The notes under the pieces: model-generated
What the model was told of the DNA's origin: nothing
Database searches by the model: none
Seen by the model: only the letters and a program-made list of their open reading frames with translations
Made by a program: the position numbers and the translations under genes
In this document: positions 17,324-25,965 of the stretch, in pieces
Layout of the letters: every line of letters begins with the position of its first letter
Numbering within the stretch: position 1 is the stretch's first letter
DNA from: FEN-987 sp964598845
GTDB lineage: Archaea > Thermoproteota > Bathyarchaeia > 40CM-2-53-6
DNA length: 64,000 nucleotides
Assembly (NCBI GenBank): GCA_964598845.1
Contig: CAZRDM010000003.1
Location: forward strand, 1 to 64,000
Direction of reading: 5' to 3'

Positions 17324-17551
17324 AGCATAGTACCAGCTGAGCCTTTCTCGAACTTCCTGCTGCAGCCTCGCTATCAGGGCGTCCGTGCGAATGCCCCCTC
17401 AAGTCTTCTGTAATGATCCCCGCCCTAAATCATTGCGCTCGATAGGAGAGTAGTCCGCTGACCGTATCTCCATAAAGGTGATAGTAACCCTTAGCGTGGA
17501 TGAGAGAGACAGGTTTTAACGAGGCTTTAAGCCATCTCCTCATGATTCGAC

Positions 17552-18745
17552 TTGTCGCAGATTGTCGGCTCTGAACCCGAAGCCCATGAGCTAGTCTACC
17601 TCGACAATGCGCAGACGACTAGACTGGACCCAGCTGTTCTGGATATTATGAAGGAGTTCATGGAGGAGAAGTACGGGGTTCCCGGCGGAGAGTTCGGCCA
17701 CGGACTTGAGGAGGAGGCGAGAGAAGCCATTGAGCGAGCAAGAGAGACGATTGCGAGAAGGATCAATGCGAGCCCAGAAGAGATAATCTTCACGTCAGGT
17801 GGAACCGAAAGTAACAATATGGCGATCGTCGGAGCCGCCCGATCCAGTCACTACAGAGGGAGGCAACTCGTCACAAGTAGCATTGAACATTCATCTGTTC
17901 TTCGAATCGTTGACAAGCTTACCAACCAAGGCTTCGGGAAAACCTTGCTCAATGTCGACCACGAAGGCTTCGTCAACATAGCCGATCTGAAAGACGCTGC
18001 AGTAGACGCCCGACTCGTCTCAGTACAACAGGCGAACCAAGAGATAGGTACGTTGCAGGATGTCGTAGCAATCGGAGATATCTGCAGAAGCGCCAATGTC
18101 CTCTTCCACTGTGATGCCGTTCAATCCTTCGCTAAGGAGGAGATCGACGTCCAAGCTATGAAGGTTGATCTGCTTTCCATGTCATCGCATCTTATTCATG
18201 GACCGAAGGGTGTGGGGGCGTTGTATGTGAGGGAGGGCGTCAAGCTTGAGCCAGTTCTCGTAGGGGACGATAGAGAGAAGGGGCTGAGACCGGGAACCCC
18301 TAACGTGGCTGGCATCGTTGGCTTCGCCAAGGCTGTGGAACTGATCACAGACGAGGACACCTTGAGAATGCGTGCGCTAAGGGACGAGTTGAATGGGTCG
18401 CTTCTCAGGATCTCAGACTCACGCCTCAACGGGCCAAGAGGCGAAAGAAGACTCTGTAACAATGTCAACATTTCCTTCAGGCACGTGGAAGGTGAGGCGA
18501 TCTTGATGCATCTAGATCTGAGAGGTGTTGTCGTGAACACGGGCTCAGCATGCTACAGCCCAAAGCTTGAACCGAGCCATGTCATTCGAGCTATCGGAGG
18601 AACACTTGAAGAGTCTCATGGTTCAACCCGTCTGAGCCTCTCGAAATGGACTACCAGAGAAGAATTGACCTATGCTGCCGAAGCGATCGAACAGGTCGTG
18701 CAGACGCTCAGAAAACTCAGCCCCCTCACAAGAAGGAGGCCCTAG
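17552..18745 (+). CDS. cysteine desulfurase-like protein (IscS/NifS) lacking the PLP lysine
   Basis: 397 residues from a TTG. An upstream ATG at 17542 is out of frame. It follows class V aminotransferase/IscS architecture: 'YLDNAQTTRLDPAVLDIM', 'FTSGGTESNNMAI', 'SSIEHSSVLRIVDKL', 'LFHCDAVQSFAKEEIDV', and the active-site cysteine loop 'NTGSACYSPKLEPSHVI'. The motif SxHKxxGPKG, whose first lysine forms the PLP Schiff base, reads 'SSHLIHGPKGVGALY', so residue 214 is Leu. Archaeoglobus fulgidus IscS likewise lacks this lysine (Asp in its place). The protein is followed 5 bp later by IscU. It may serve as a scaffold partner rather than a desulfurase, which is inference. Confidence 0.85.
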   Translation: MSQIVGSEPEAHELVYLDNAQTTRLDPAVLDIMKEFMEEKYGVPGGEFGHGLEEEAREAIERARETIARRINASPEEIIFTSGGTESNNMAIVGAARSSHYRGRQLVTSSIEHSSVLRIVDKLTNQGFGKTLLNVDHEGFVNIADLKDAAVDARLVSVQQANQEIGTLQDVVAIGDICRSANVLFHCDAVQSFAKEEIDVQAMKVDLLSMSSHLIHGPKGVGALYVREGVKLEPVLVGDDREKGLRPGTPNVAGIVGFAKAVELITDEDTLRMRALRDELNGSLLRISDSRLNGPRGERRLCNNVNISFRHVEGEAILMHLDLRGVVVNTGSACYSPKLEPSHVIRAIGGTLEESHGSTRLSLSKWTTREELTYAAEAIEQVVQTLRKLSPLTRRRP

Positions 18746-18750
18746 TATCG

Positions 18751-19401
18751 ATGACAACTGCGCCAGAAACCTTGGCAAGAAGATTTGGCTATTCCCAGAG
18801 AGTCATCGATCACTTCAAGAACCCTAGGAATATCGGCTCTATCGAGGATGCCGATGTTACTGCCAAAGTGGGTAGTGTAGCCTGCGGCGATCTCATTAAG
18901 CTGTACTTGAAGTTCGATCCCGACCGGCAAGATGAGATCAAGGACATAAAGTTCGAGTCGTATGGATGCGCTGCTAACATCGCGACTAGCTCGATGATGA
19001 CCGAGATGGTGAAAGGTAAGACAATCGACGAGGCCAGGAAGGTTACCTTCAGGGAGATAGCAGACCAGCTCGGCGGACTCCCTCGTATCAAGCTGCATTG
19101 CGCCGTACTCTCGAGGCAGGGTCTCGAGGCGGCTTTCCTCAAGTATGAAGCCAAGAGGGGACACGTCAGGATAGATGAATCGTTCGTTAACAAGATCCTT
19201 CGCGGCGTTCTTGATCCAGTTGAAGGAGTGGACATAATATCCGCCAAGATAGTTGAAAGCGTTGCAGTGGAAGATGGGAAGAAAGTATGCATAGGCTTAA
19301 ACGCGAACGCAGGGAGCGAGCTTGCGAACAGCCTTACCGAAGATATCCACGAAGCCTTTGACGGTCTAGATATCGAGCTTAGCCTGAAGTTGAAGAACTA
19401 G
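18751..19401 (+). CDS. IscU-like Fe-S scaffold fused to a DUF59/MIP18-like domain
   Basis: 216 residues from the ATG at 18751. The IscU domain has 'YSQRVIDHFKNPRNIGSIED', the three ligand cysteines in 'VACGDLIKLYLKF', 'YGCAANIATSSMM' and 'KLHCAVLSRQGLEAA', including the Asp of CGD. Residues about 145-216 ('LRGVLDPVEGVDIISAKIV', then 'CIGLNANAGSELANSLTEDI') resemble a DUF59 (SufT/MIP18) domain, which works in Fe-S maturation. The two functions are thus on one chain. It assembles or carries Fe-S clusters and is encoded directly after the IscS-like gene. Confidence 0.85.
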   Translation: MTTAPETLARRFGYSQRVIDHFKNPRNIGSIEDADVTAKVGSVACGDLIKLYLKFDPDRQDEIKDIKFESYGCAANIATSSMMTEMVKGKTIDEARKVTFREIADQLGGLPRIKLHCAVLSRQGLEAAFLKYEAKRGHVRIDESFVNKILRGVLDPVEGVDIISAKIVESVAVEDGKKVCIGLNANAGSELANSLTEDIHEAFDGLDIELSLKLKN

Positions 19402-19557
19402 CGAGATGAAGGCGACACAGCCAGCTCGCAGAAGTGCGTCATCCTAGAATGCGGGGGATGTCTCTATTCTCTGTAGTTGGCTCCTTCCCTACCTGATTTC
19501 GGGCGTCCTTTGGCACGAACTCGAGCTTTTTATCGCTCGATCTCGTGGGTCGTAGCT

Positions 19558-20244
19558 ATGCCGCTCAATAGGCCAGTGAGTACATACTCGATGGTTGCGA
19601 TGGATAGGGAACAGGGCCTGATGGGCGTCGCGGTACAATCCCATTATTTCTCGGTTGGTTCGGATGTTCCTTGGGCTGAGGCCGGAGTGGGGGCTGTCGC
19701 CACTCAATCCATCCTCGAAGTCAGTTATGGCCCATTTGGACTTTCTCTCATGAAAGGCGGAAAGACTTCTGAAGAAGCTCTCAGAGCTCTTGTTTCTGCC
19801 GATTCTAATCCGGAGGTCAGGCAGGTCGCGATGATGGATGTTACAGGCAGGGTATCTGTGCACACTGGAAAGAAGTGCATCCCAGAGGCCGGGCACGAAA
19901 TGGGCGAACTGTTCTCTGCTCAAGCGAATCTGATGAGAAACCGTGACGTTTGGTCTGCCATGGCGAAGGCATTCAGAAAAAGTAAGGGAAACCTATCCGA
20001 CAGACCAATGGAGGCGCTAGAAGCCGGAGAGGCAGCGGGAGGAGACATCCGAGGAAAACAGTCCGCTGCAATGCTGATAGTAAACCTAAGGCCTACGGGA
20101 ATGCCATGGAAAGATAGAGTTCTCGAAATTCGAGTAGAGGACCATCCTGAGCCTCTGACGGAGTTGAGACGGTTAATCCGAGTTTACGAGGCTTACCGGC
20201 ATGCTGACAGAGGGGACAGCCTACGCGGAGGGCATTCAGCGTGA
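19558..20244 (+). CDS. DUF1028 family Ntn-hydrolase-like protein
   Basis: 228 residues from the ATG at 19558 (27 upstream codons are open but not family-like). It matches DUF1028 throughout: 'VSTYSMVAMDREQGLMGVAV', 'GVGAVATQSILEVSYGP', 'GKTSEEALRALVSAD', 'MMDVTGRVSVHTGKKC', 'GGDIRGKQSAAMLIV', ending 'EIRVEDHPEPLTELRRLI'. The fold belongs to the Ntn-hydrolase group. The substrate is not known. Its 3' end overlaps the opposite-strand toroid gene by 152 bp, and here the DUF1028 frame looks the genuine one. Confidence 0.85.
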   Translation: MPLNRPVSTYSMVAMDREQGLMGVAVQSHYFSVGSDVPWAEAGVGAVATQSILEVSYGPFGLSLMKGGKTSEEALRALVSADSNPEVRQVAMMDVTGRVSVHTGKKCIPEAGHEMGELFSAQANLMRNRDVWSAMAKAFRKSKGNLSDRPMEALEAGEAAGGDIRGKQSAAMLIVNLRPTGMPWKDRVLEIRVEDHPEPLTELRRLIRVYEAYRHADRGDSLRGGHSA

Positions 20245-21217
20245 TCATTTCATTGGGTCCATCTCGTCCCCAATCTAGGACTTCGTTAGATCCCCTTCGT
20301 CCCTTAGGCATCCAGTAGCATCCCTCAACCCGCCACTTCCCGTCGGGACCACGTTTGCGTTCGACTATGTCCAGGGCTTCTTGGGCGCGTTGATCGCGCA
20401 GTTTTCCAAGCATTGCCAATATCCTCAACGCCTGCAGGATGTCGTAATGCCAGTACAACGGGTAATGAAGCCTAAGCCATTCTGAGTCTATCACTTCACC
20501 CGTACTCTCACGCCTAAACAATCGATGACGAACAAAGAATTCTGCAGCTCGTTCCGCGGCGTTTAGAGAGTCAACGTTACCAGTGGCGCGATAATACTCG
20601 ACTAGACCCCATAGAGGGGCAAGACTTTCGTAGAAAGAGGAGTGATGGGCTTTAGGTCTCTTGTCGCAGTCCCATCCCCCGTCAGGCCACTGCCACTCCA
20701 CGAGAGACGCGGCTAATCCGCTCACTCGTTCATCCCAGATCATTCCAAGACGACTGTAAACCGCTAGCGCGTTTCCCTCCTGGGAAGCGCAACGTCGTAT
20801 CAGACCCTTTATGCGTCTGATGCTCTGGCGATGACTCTTGCCCCAAAGCCAACGGAGAACTTGCTGTGCCGCTGCCAGAGCCTGAGGATGATCCGGTTGG
20901 ACTCCTTGTTCTACCAGGGACACAAGGCGCCAATGGGCTCCAGTCCATTTCCGATATGGATGGACACAAAACCCCCCTATCGAAAACTTGAGCTCTGCTA
21001 GTTCGTCAGACGGTCTTTTTCTCTGAGGCAGATCATCACGGAGTCTTTGGCCTCTGAGCAAGGCGCGGAATCTAGCCCCTTCCGGAATCTTGCTCCTCGT
21101 TAACCGAACTTCCTTCAAATTAGCAGGCTGGTCCAAGAGCTCAATGAGAGTGAAATAACGTATTGAGGGACCTCTGGATTCAAGGAGCCATCTAATGGTG
21201 GGGTCATCTCGATCCAT
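20093..21217 (-). CDS. alpha/alpha-toroid (prenyltransferase/squalene-cyclase-like) protein
   Basis: 374 residues with QW-like helical repeats: 'LVEWQWPDGGWDCDKRP', 'LAPLWGLVEYYRATG', 'LRLHYPLYWHYDILQALRIL' and 'RGPDGKWRVEG'. The family folds as an alpha/alpha barrel. Archaeal members have no assigned substrate, and no DxDD cyclase motif is seen. A natural end is expected near 'EMITLNALRV'. The last 40 residues are antisense to the DUF1028 gene, and a one-base shift at about 20220 would give a TAG there, so the tail probably results from a lost stop. Cytoplasmic. Confidence 0.7.
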   Translation of the reverse strand: MDRDDPTIRWLLESRGPSIRYFTLIELLDQPANLKEVRLTRSKIPEGARFRALLRGQRLRDDLPQRKRPSDELAELKFSIGGFCVHPYRKWTGAHWRLVSLVEQGVQPDHPQALAAAQQVLRWLWGKSHRQSIRRIKGLIRRCASQEGNALAVYSRLGMIWDERVSGLAASLVEWQWPDGGWDCDKRPKAHHSSFYESLAPLWGLVEYYRATGNVDSLNAAERAAEFFVRHRLFRRESTGEVIDSEWLRLHYPLYWHYDILQALRILAMLGKLRDQRAQEALDIVERKRGPDGKWRVEGCYWMPKGRRGSNEVLDWGRDGPNEMITLNALRVGCPLCQHAGKPRKLGLTVSTPSEAQDGPLLEFRELYLSMAFP

Positions 21218-21345
21218 ACGTCGCAGTCACGTCGAGAGTTAGCATTTACCCCTTCTCAGGCCGTCTAGCCTAGGCAGTGTCTGGTATTCCCGGACGTGAA
21301 AAGAAGATCTCTTCCAGTCAGGCTACAACGAGCCTCCTTACTTGT

Positions 21346-21546
21346 CTAGGACTTGGTCTGCTTGTACCCCTTGAACATGTAGAACCAGAGTGACTTTATT
21401 TTCCCGATGTGACCGCGCTTGCAGTCTACCGGCAAACCCGTAAGCAGCAGGCGCTCTGCAAACTCACAGTCAAGGCACACCTTCTGCTCGAAGGGACACT
21501 CTACCTCACTGCGTTCATATTCACTTAACCACAGAGGGTGAGGCAT
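21346..21546 (-). CDS. small cysteine-rich hypothetical protein
   Basis: 66 residues with 'CPFEQKVCLDCEFAE' and a later 'DCKRGHIG', four cysteines plus histidines that could bind one zinc. No family recognised. The length and cysteine spacing make it plausibly real. The upstream region toward 21600 could hold a promoter. Confidence 0.4.
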   Translation of the reverse strand: MPHPLWLSEYERSEVECPFEQKVCLDCEFAERLLLTGLPVDCKRGHIGKIKSLWFYMFKGYKQTKS

Positions 21547-21659
21547 CCGGTTGACCAGGGATACTATGGAGTCTGGTACCTTATAACTTCCGCCAGACGA
21601 ACCTTACGGAGATAACGCTGACGAGGGCGTTCTCTAGAATTGAACTCAGCGATCCCTCT

Positions 21660-21977
21660 TCAGCATGTGCCCATCCACAGGAGAATTGACAAACCGACCG
21701 TTTGCACTATTGTGATCCCCAGAACCAGTCCCCTAACTCCGGTGGCGAAGTACATGAACATGGCAACTTAGGAATAGAGCGCCAATAGATTCTGCACTAG
21801 GAACAGGGCGGCAAAGAAGATGAACCCTGCTGTGAACTGCGCCCCTATCTTTCGAAAGCTATCCCCGTACACTACCAGCAATCCGAGAAGCAGTAAGATG
21901 TTGATGAATGAGAATATCGCTGCGCCCTGCAGCATCGTCTCTGTCAATCTACGCCCCTTGACCTCTACCTCAATCAT
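21660..21977 (-). pseudogene. four-TM membrane protein with in-frame TAA
   Basis: From ATG at 21977 the frame reads 'MIEVEVKGRRLTETMLQGAA' with strongly hydrophobic helices, stops at TAA after 'NLLALYS' (about 21768-21770), then continues in the same frame with 'VAMFMYFATGVRGLVLGI' and a further helix to a TGA at 21660. The two parts together make a four-helix membrane protein. It begins 4 bp after the HTH remnant, an arrangement common in archaea (HTH regulator plus small membrane protein). Confidence 0.55.
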
Positions 21978-21980
21978 TAT

Positions 21981-22165
21981 CTACTTTCCTCCAATTCTAT
22001 CCCAAATCCTAAGGAATTCCTGAAAGTTCTGCTCGACCACAGGCAATATGAAATACATGACCCCCATAACCCCCACCTGCTTCAACAACCATCCGATTTC
22101 TTAGAAGCACTCTGAGGTGGTGACGAATCGTCTTGTAATCCATCCCGAGCCTCTGGGGGGATAGA
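21981..22165 (-). pseudogene. ArsR-type HTH regulator, truncated and frameshifted
   Basis: 'LGMDYKTIRHHLRVLLRNRM' followed by 'VVEAGGGYG' is the recognition helix and wing of an archaeal ArsR-like regulator. A shift in the G-run at about 22063-22067 moves the frame to 'MYFILPVVEQNFQEF', ending at TAG 21981. The N-terminal helices are missing, because upstream of about 22165 the DNA belongs to a different, opposite-strand pseudogene. Confidence 0.55.
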
Positions 22166-22515
22166 ATTGAAGAGCGCGGCTGGTCGAACGATGCGAAGAT
22201 CAAGACCACTTCGATCATCTACTATCCTGCGCCTGAGGCGGAGGTCAGCGGAAGCATACCAATCGCAGGCGTTGCTTTCGCAGCGGACATAGGAATTGGC
22301 AAAGTAGAAGTCAGCACAGATGGCGGAAATACATGGAAAGAGGCGACATTGAAGGTAGCCCGCTCCCCCTATTCATGGGTCCTTTGGACATACGCATGGA
22401 CTCCAATCAGTCCCGGCAATATGGAACGGGACACTTGCAGGATCCCACAGTCAGGCAACCCTTCCCAGATGGAGCGACCGGATATCATCTAGTACGTGTG
22501 ACAGTGACACAGTCA
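22163..22515 (+). pseudogene. C-terminal dimerisation domain of a sulfite-oxidase-type molybdoenzyme, frameshifted
   Basis: 'WSNDAKIKTTSIIYYPAPEA', 'GSIPIAGVAFAADIGIGKVE', 'VSTDGGNTWKEATLK' and 'SPYSWVLWTYAWTP' match the Mo-co dimerisation domain of sulfite oxidase/SoxC relatives. After about 22425 the frame shifts and continues 'LQDPTVRQPFPDGATGYHLV'. The molybdopterin-binding domain is absent, and the left end abuts the HTH remnant. A translocated fragment without function. Confidence 0.65.
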
Positions 22516-22785
22516 GCATCTGCCTTGAATGAATTGCCGGCAGACCTTTCGGTGTTGAGAAAACTCAGTTTCGTCCTTCTGGAGCGCGCCGCACTAAGGA
22601 CATATCATAATCCTTAGGGACCTTTCCTCTCACTTGGTTTTTCGATCTCTGCAACAGGCAGTGCTCAGCGGTTTCTAATAGCTTTGCGATGATGCTGTGC
22701 AAGCAAATGCTTGTGGTGACCCTCTTTTGAGCCCTAGGAGCAATAAAGCAAGATATTCCCTCTTTGATCGCTAAGCAACAACCCC

Positions 22786-22956
22786 TTGGAGGGTCTGAAG
22801 ATCTCAGTTACCGAAGAAGTTCAGCTGCAGCGGAGATTCTTCTGTGAGAGTTGCGGTCGCGAAGTTTTTCTGCAAGCTGCCCATTGCGACAACTGCGGCG
22901 GAAAGATTGAGTGGCCAGAGAAGATCAAGAAAGTCATCGATTCGTGGAAGAAATAA
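22786..22956 (+). CDS. small zinc-ribbon protein
   Basis: 56 residues from a TTG at 22786: 'RRFFCESCGREVFLQAAHC' followed by 'DNCGGKIEWPEKIKKVIDSW'. Two CxxC knuckles make a zinc ribbon, with a helical tail. The start is uncertain because GGAGGG lies inside the proposed first codons. The frame overlaps the open 5' extension of the amidohydrolase gene and is the better coding candidate for 22786-22956. Confidence 0.5.
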   Translation: MEGLKISVTEEVQLQRRFFCESCGREVFLQAAHCDNCGGKIEWPEKIKKVIDSWKK

Positions 22957-24553
22957 GAGGAAGAAGATCGGGCCTTCTCTGTCTGAGTTCCTTCATCCGA
23001 CGCATGTTCTTTTGAATGGCAACATCCTCACACTGGACCCCGCGCAGCCATCGGCGGAGGCAGTCGCAATACTAGGCGATAGAGTTGCGGCTATCGGCAC
23101 CAATGACCAGGCATCCGCACTTGCGGGACCGGGTACAGTCGTAACTGACCTTAAGGGGGCTACTGTTGTACCTGGATTCGTCGACTGTCACACTCACCTA
23201 CTAGACTTTGGACTCTCATTAGGCAACATAATTCTGGACGGTGTGCGTAGCATTGAAGAAATGAAGAAACGGGTCGCTGAAAGAGCAGCAGATGGGTCTG
23301 GCTGGATTCTTGGACGTGGCTGGGACCAAGAAAGATTCGCTGAGAACCGTTACCCGACGAGGCATGATTTAGATGAGGTGTCACCCGAGAGGCCTGTGTT
23401 CCTTCGACGGACTTGTGGGCATATATGCGTGGTGAACTCGCTCGCTCTCAAAGGGTCAGGAATTACAGCGCAAACTCCCGATCCACCGGGCGGAATGATA
23501 GATAGAGACCAATCGGGAGAACCGACCGGGATTCTGCGGGAGAATGCTGTTGACATAGTTGAGGAGACCGTTCCTTCCCCTCCGTTGGAATGCTACGAGG
23601 AAGCGACACTGAAGGCATGCCAGATAGCTCTAGCAGCCGGTCTAACTATGGTTCACTGCATGATCAGTTCCGAGCTGCAACTAAGAGTACTCTTGAAACT
23701 GAAAAGAGAGGGACGGCTTCCCCTGAGATTCTACATATTCATTCCAGCGGGCCTATTGAAGACGGCAATTCAACTTGGTCTCGGAAGCGGTCTTGGAGAT
23801 GAATGGCTTCGTTTAGGCGGAGTGAAGATTATTGCTGATGGCTCTCTGGGCGCGAGAACAGCGGGGCTAGAAGCCCCCTACAGCGACGACCCTCTAAACA
23901 GGGGGATACTAACCTACACTCAAGAACAGTTGGACCAAATGGTTGCCGAGGCTCATCGTTACGATTTCCAACTCGCCATTCATGCGATCGGTGACAGGGC
24001 CGCCAAGATGGCATTAGAGGCGATCGAGAAGGCCACTAGTTGGATACCCAAACAAGACATGCGACACAGAATTGAACATGCATCAGTTCTCAGCCCGCAC
24101 CTGATCGAGCGGCTATCCGAAATGAAGATAATTGCGTCAGTTCAGCCTCACTTCATTGTGTCCGATTTCTGGCTCAAGCGGAGATTGGGCCCTGAAAGAG
24201 CACGTTTCACATACCCGATTTCGACGCTGCACAACGCCGGTGTAACAGTAGTTGGAGGCTCAGATTCCCCGGTTGATCCTCTTGCCCCACTATTGGGAAT
24301 TGCAGCCGCAATCGACCGACCTGATCCTGATGAGGCAATCACCGTTGGAGATGCTATCGCTCTCTACACATCCAATGCCGCATTGGCCTCCTTCGATGAA
24401 AAAGTTAGGGGCACCATAGCTCTAGGGAAGTTCGCAGACCTAGTAGTTCTCGACAAGGATCCGAGAAAAGTTTCGAAATCAGATATAGGAAAGATAATGG
24501 TCTTGATGACGATGATCGGGGGGAAGATAGCGTATCGCTCAGAGGCTTCTTGA
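22844..24553 (+). CDS. YtcJ-like metal-dependent amidohydrolase
   Basis: The family sequence begins near 'HPTHVLLNGNILTLDP'. Earlier residues are probably not translated, because that stretch encodes the zinc ribbon in another frame. Start candidates in frame are GTG 22844 and TTG 22907, or a rare codon after 22956. The longest form (569 aa) is given. Metal-binding 'VDCHTHLLDFG', 'DQERF...NRYPTRHDLD', 'IADGSLGARTAGLEAPYSD', 'LAIHAIGDRAAKMALEA', 'HRIEHASVL' and 'GGSDSPVDPL' identify the amidohydrolase 3 family with a complete active site. It hydrolyses an amide or imine of unknown identity. Confidence 0.85.
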   Translation: MRVAVAKFFCKLPIATTAAERLSGQRRSRKSSIRGRNKRKKIGPSLSEFLHPTHVLLNGNILTLDPAQPSAEAVAILGDRVAAIGTNDQASALAGPGTVVTDLKGATVVPGFVDCHTHLLDFGLSLGNIILDGVRSIEEMKKRVAERAADGSGWILGRGWDQERFAENRYPTRHDLDEVSPERPVFLRRTCGHICVVNSLALKGSGITAQTPDPPGGMIDRDQSGEPTGILRENAVDIVEETVPSPPLECYEEATLKACQIALAAGLTMVHCMISSELQLRVLLKLKREGRLPLRFYIFIPAGLLKTAIQLGLGSGLGDEWLRLGGVKIIADGSLGARTAGLEAPYSDDPLNRGILTYTQEQLDQMVAEAHRYDFQLAIHAIGDRAAKMALEAIEKATSWIPKQDMRHRIEHASVLSPHLIERLSEMKIIASVQPHFIVSDFWLKRRLGPERARFTYPISTLHNAGVTVVGGSDSPVDPLAPLLGIAAAIDRPDPDEAITVGDAIALYTSNAALASFDEKVRGTIALGKFADLVVLDKDPRKVSKSDIGKIMVLMTMIGGKIAYRSEAS

Positions 24554-24732
24554 GTGATCTACCCACTTGCGGACGTGATCATACGAGCAGCCAGCAAGAG
24601 CTTTGAAGTGTCAACCGAGGTAAGAATCGGCTCCCAACTCACTCTTGGTCAGCTTGCTATCATAACAAAACTTTATTCCACTAGCTAGCATCTACCGCGC
24701 GTTGAAGCCGAAGGTTCGGCTGATGACTGTCA

Positions 24733-25965
24733 TTGGAGATAGCTCGTTTGGAAGCATACGTCGTCGAAACGCCAGTAGGAATATTCATAGTTGATGAAGA
24801 AGCGAATGTGGTCGAATCTGTTCTTTTCTCATTGGATCCGCGCACCGCCGCGGCTGAATTGAAAGACATTCAAGATGGAAAACTTTCAGATCCCGTACTG
24901 AATACGGTCAAGCGAGTAGCTAAGACTCGCACTCCGTTAGTCTTCGAGAACGAATCTCTTGCGAAGGCATGCGAGAGGGAGGGAAGAATACCAGTCACCG
25001 TCCGGCCTAATCCTGTCGCACAGAAATTACGTGAGCGCCTTGGCTCGGAATGGGACGGACGCGAGCGTTGGTTGAAGCAGCAGTCGCTGACTGTAGTCGC
25101 TCTCAAGAGTGCGTCATCGTATAACGAGTTCGTCCGCCAAGTCACACTTCAGATTGCGCGAGCTGGAATCGCTCGGGCAGCGGGAAGACGCGATCTGAGC
25201 GCCGTTCAAGCGGTTCGAGCAATGGACGACTTGGATAAGACGTTAAATCTCCTCGCAGGACGAGTTCGCGAATGGTTCGGACTGCACTTTCCAGAAATGG
25301 ATCGAATCATTGAGAAACACGACACATACGCACGACTCGTCGCCAAGCTGGGAAACAGGAGCAGCTTCACTGGAGAGAACCTCAAAGTGGAGGGTTTACC
25401 GAAGGACAGAGGTGAGGAGCTTTCCGAAGCCGCAAAGAAATCGATGGGAGCCGAAATCGACGATGTAGACTTGGACGTTCTTCGGTCCTTCTGCGAGTTC
25501 ATGTTGGATCTCTACAAGTTCAGAGAGAGAACAGAGGCCTATGTTGAAGATGTAATGAAGCAGGTAGCCCCGAACTTGAGTGCTGTTGTCGGAGCGGCAC
25601 TCTCTGCTAGGTTGATCTCGATTGCTGGGGGCCTACTGAACTTGGCGAAGATGCCAGCTAGCACGCTTCAAGTGCTCGGCGCCGAGAAAGCTTTGTTCAG
25701 ATCGTTGAAGACTGGAGCAAGGCCTCCGAAGCACGGAGTCATATTCCAGCATATTTCGGTTCACCAATCACCTCGTTGGCAGAGAGGAAAGATTGCGCGA
25801 GCCCTAGCTGGAAAGCTCAGCATTGCGGCTAGAATAGACGCTTTCGGAGGCGACTTCATGGGCGACAAACTCAGAGACGGCTTCAACAGGAAAGTAGATG
25901 AGATAAGGGAGAGATACAAAGCCCCTCCATCACCGAAGAAGAAAGACGTTGAGCGTAGACGTTAG
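24733..25965 (+). CDS. nop5: Nop5 (Nop56/58 homologue), C/D-box RNP core protein
   Basis: 410 residues from TTG. The N-terminal domain is followed by a coiled coil and the C-terminal Nop domain 'NLSAVVGAALSARLISIAGG' with 'GAEKALFRSLKTGARPPKHG' and 'HQSPRWQRGKIARALAGKLS'. These regions bind the box C/D RNA-L7Ae surface. The protein bridges L7Ae and fibrillarin to guide 2'-O-methylation. A Lys/Arg tail ends the protein. It overlaps the fibrillarin gene by 17 bp, so the two are co-expressed. Confidence 0.95.
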   Translation: MEIARLEAYVVETPVGIFIVDEEANVVESVLFSLDPRTAAAELKDIQDGKLSDPVLNTVKRVAKTRTPLVFENESLAKACEREGRIPVTVRPNPVAQKLRERLGSEWDGRERWLKQQSLTVVALKSASSYNEFVRQVTLQIARAGIARAAGRRDLSAVQAVRAMDDLDKTLNLLAGRVREWFGLHFPEMDRIIEKHDTYARLVAKLGNRSSFTGENLKVEGLPKDRGEELSEAAKKSMGAEIDDVDLDVLRSFCEFMLDLYKFRERTEAYVEDVMKQVAPNLSAVVGAALSARLISIAGGLLNLAKMPASTLQVLGAEKALFRSLKTGARPPKHGVIFQHISVHQSPRWQRGKIARALAGKLSIAARIDAFGGDFMGDKLRDGFNRKVDEIRERYKAPPSPKKKDVERRR

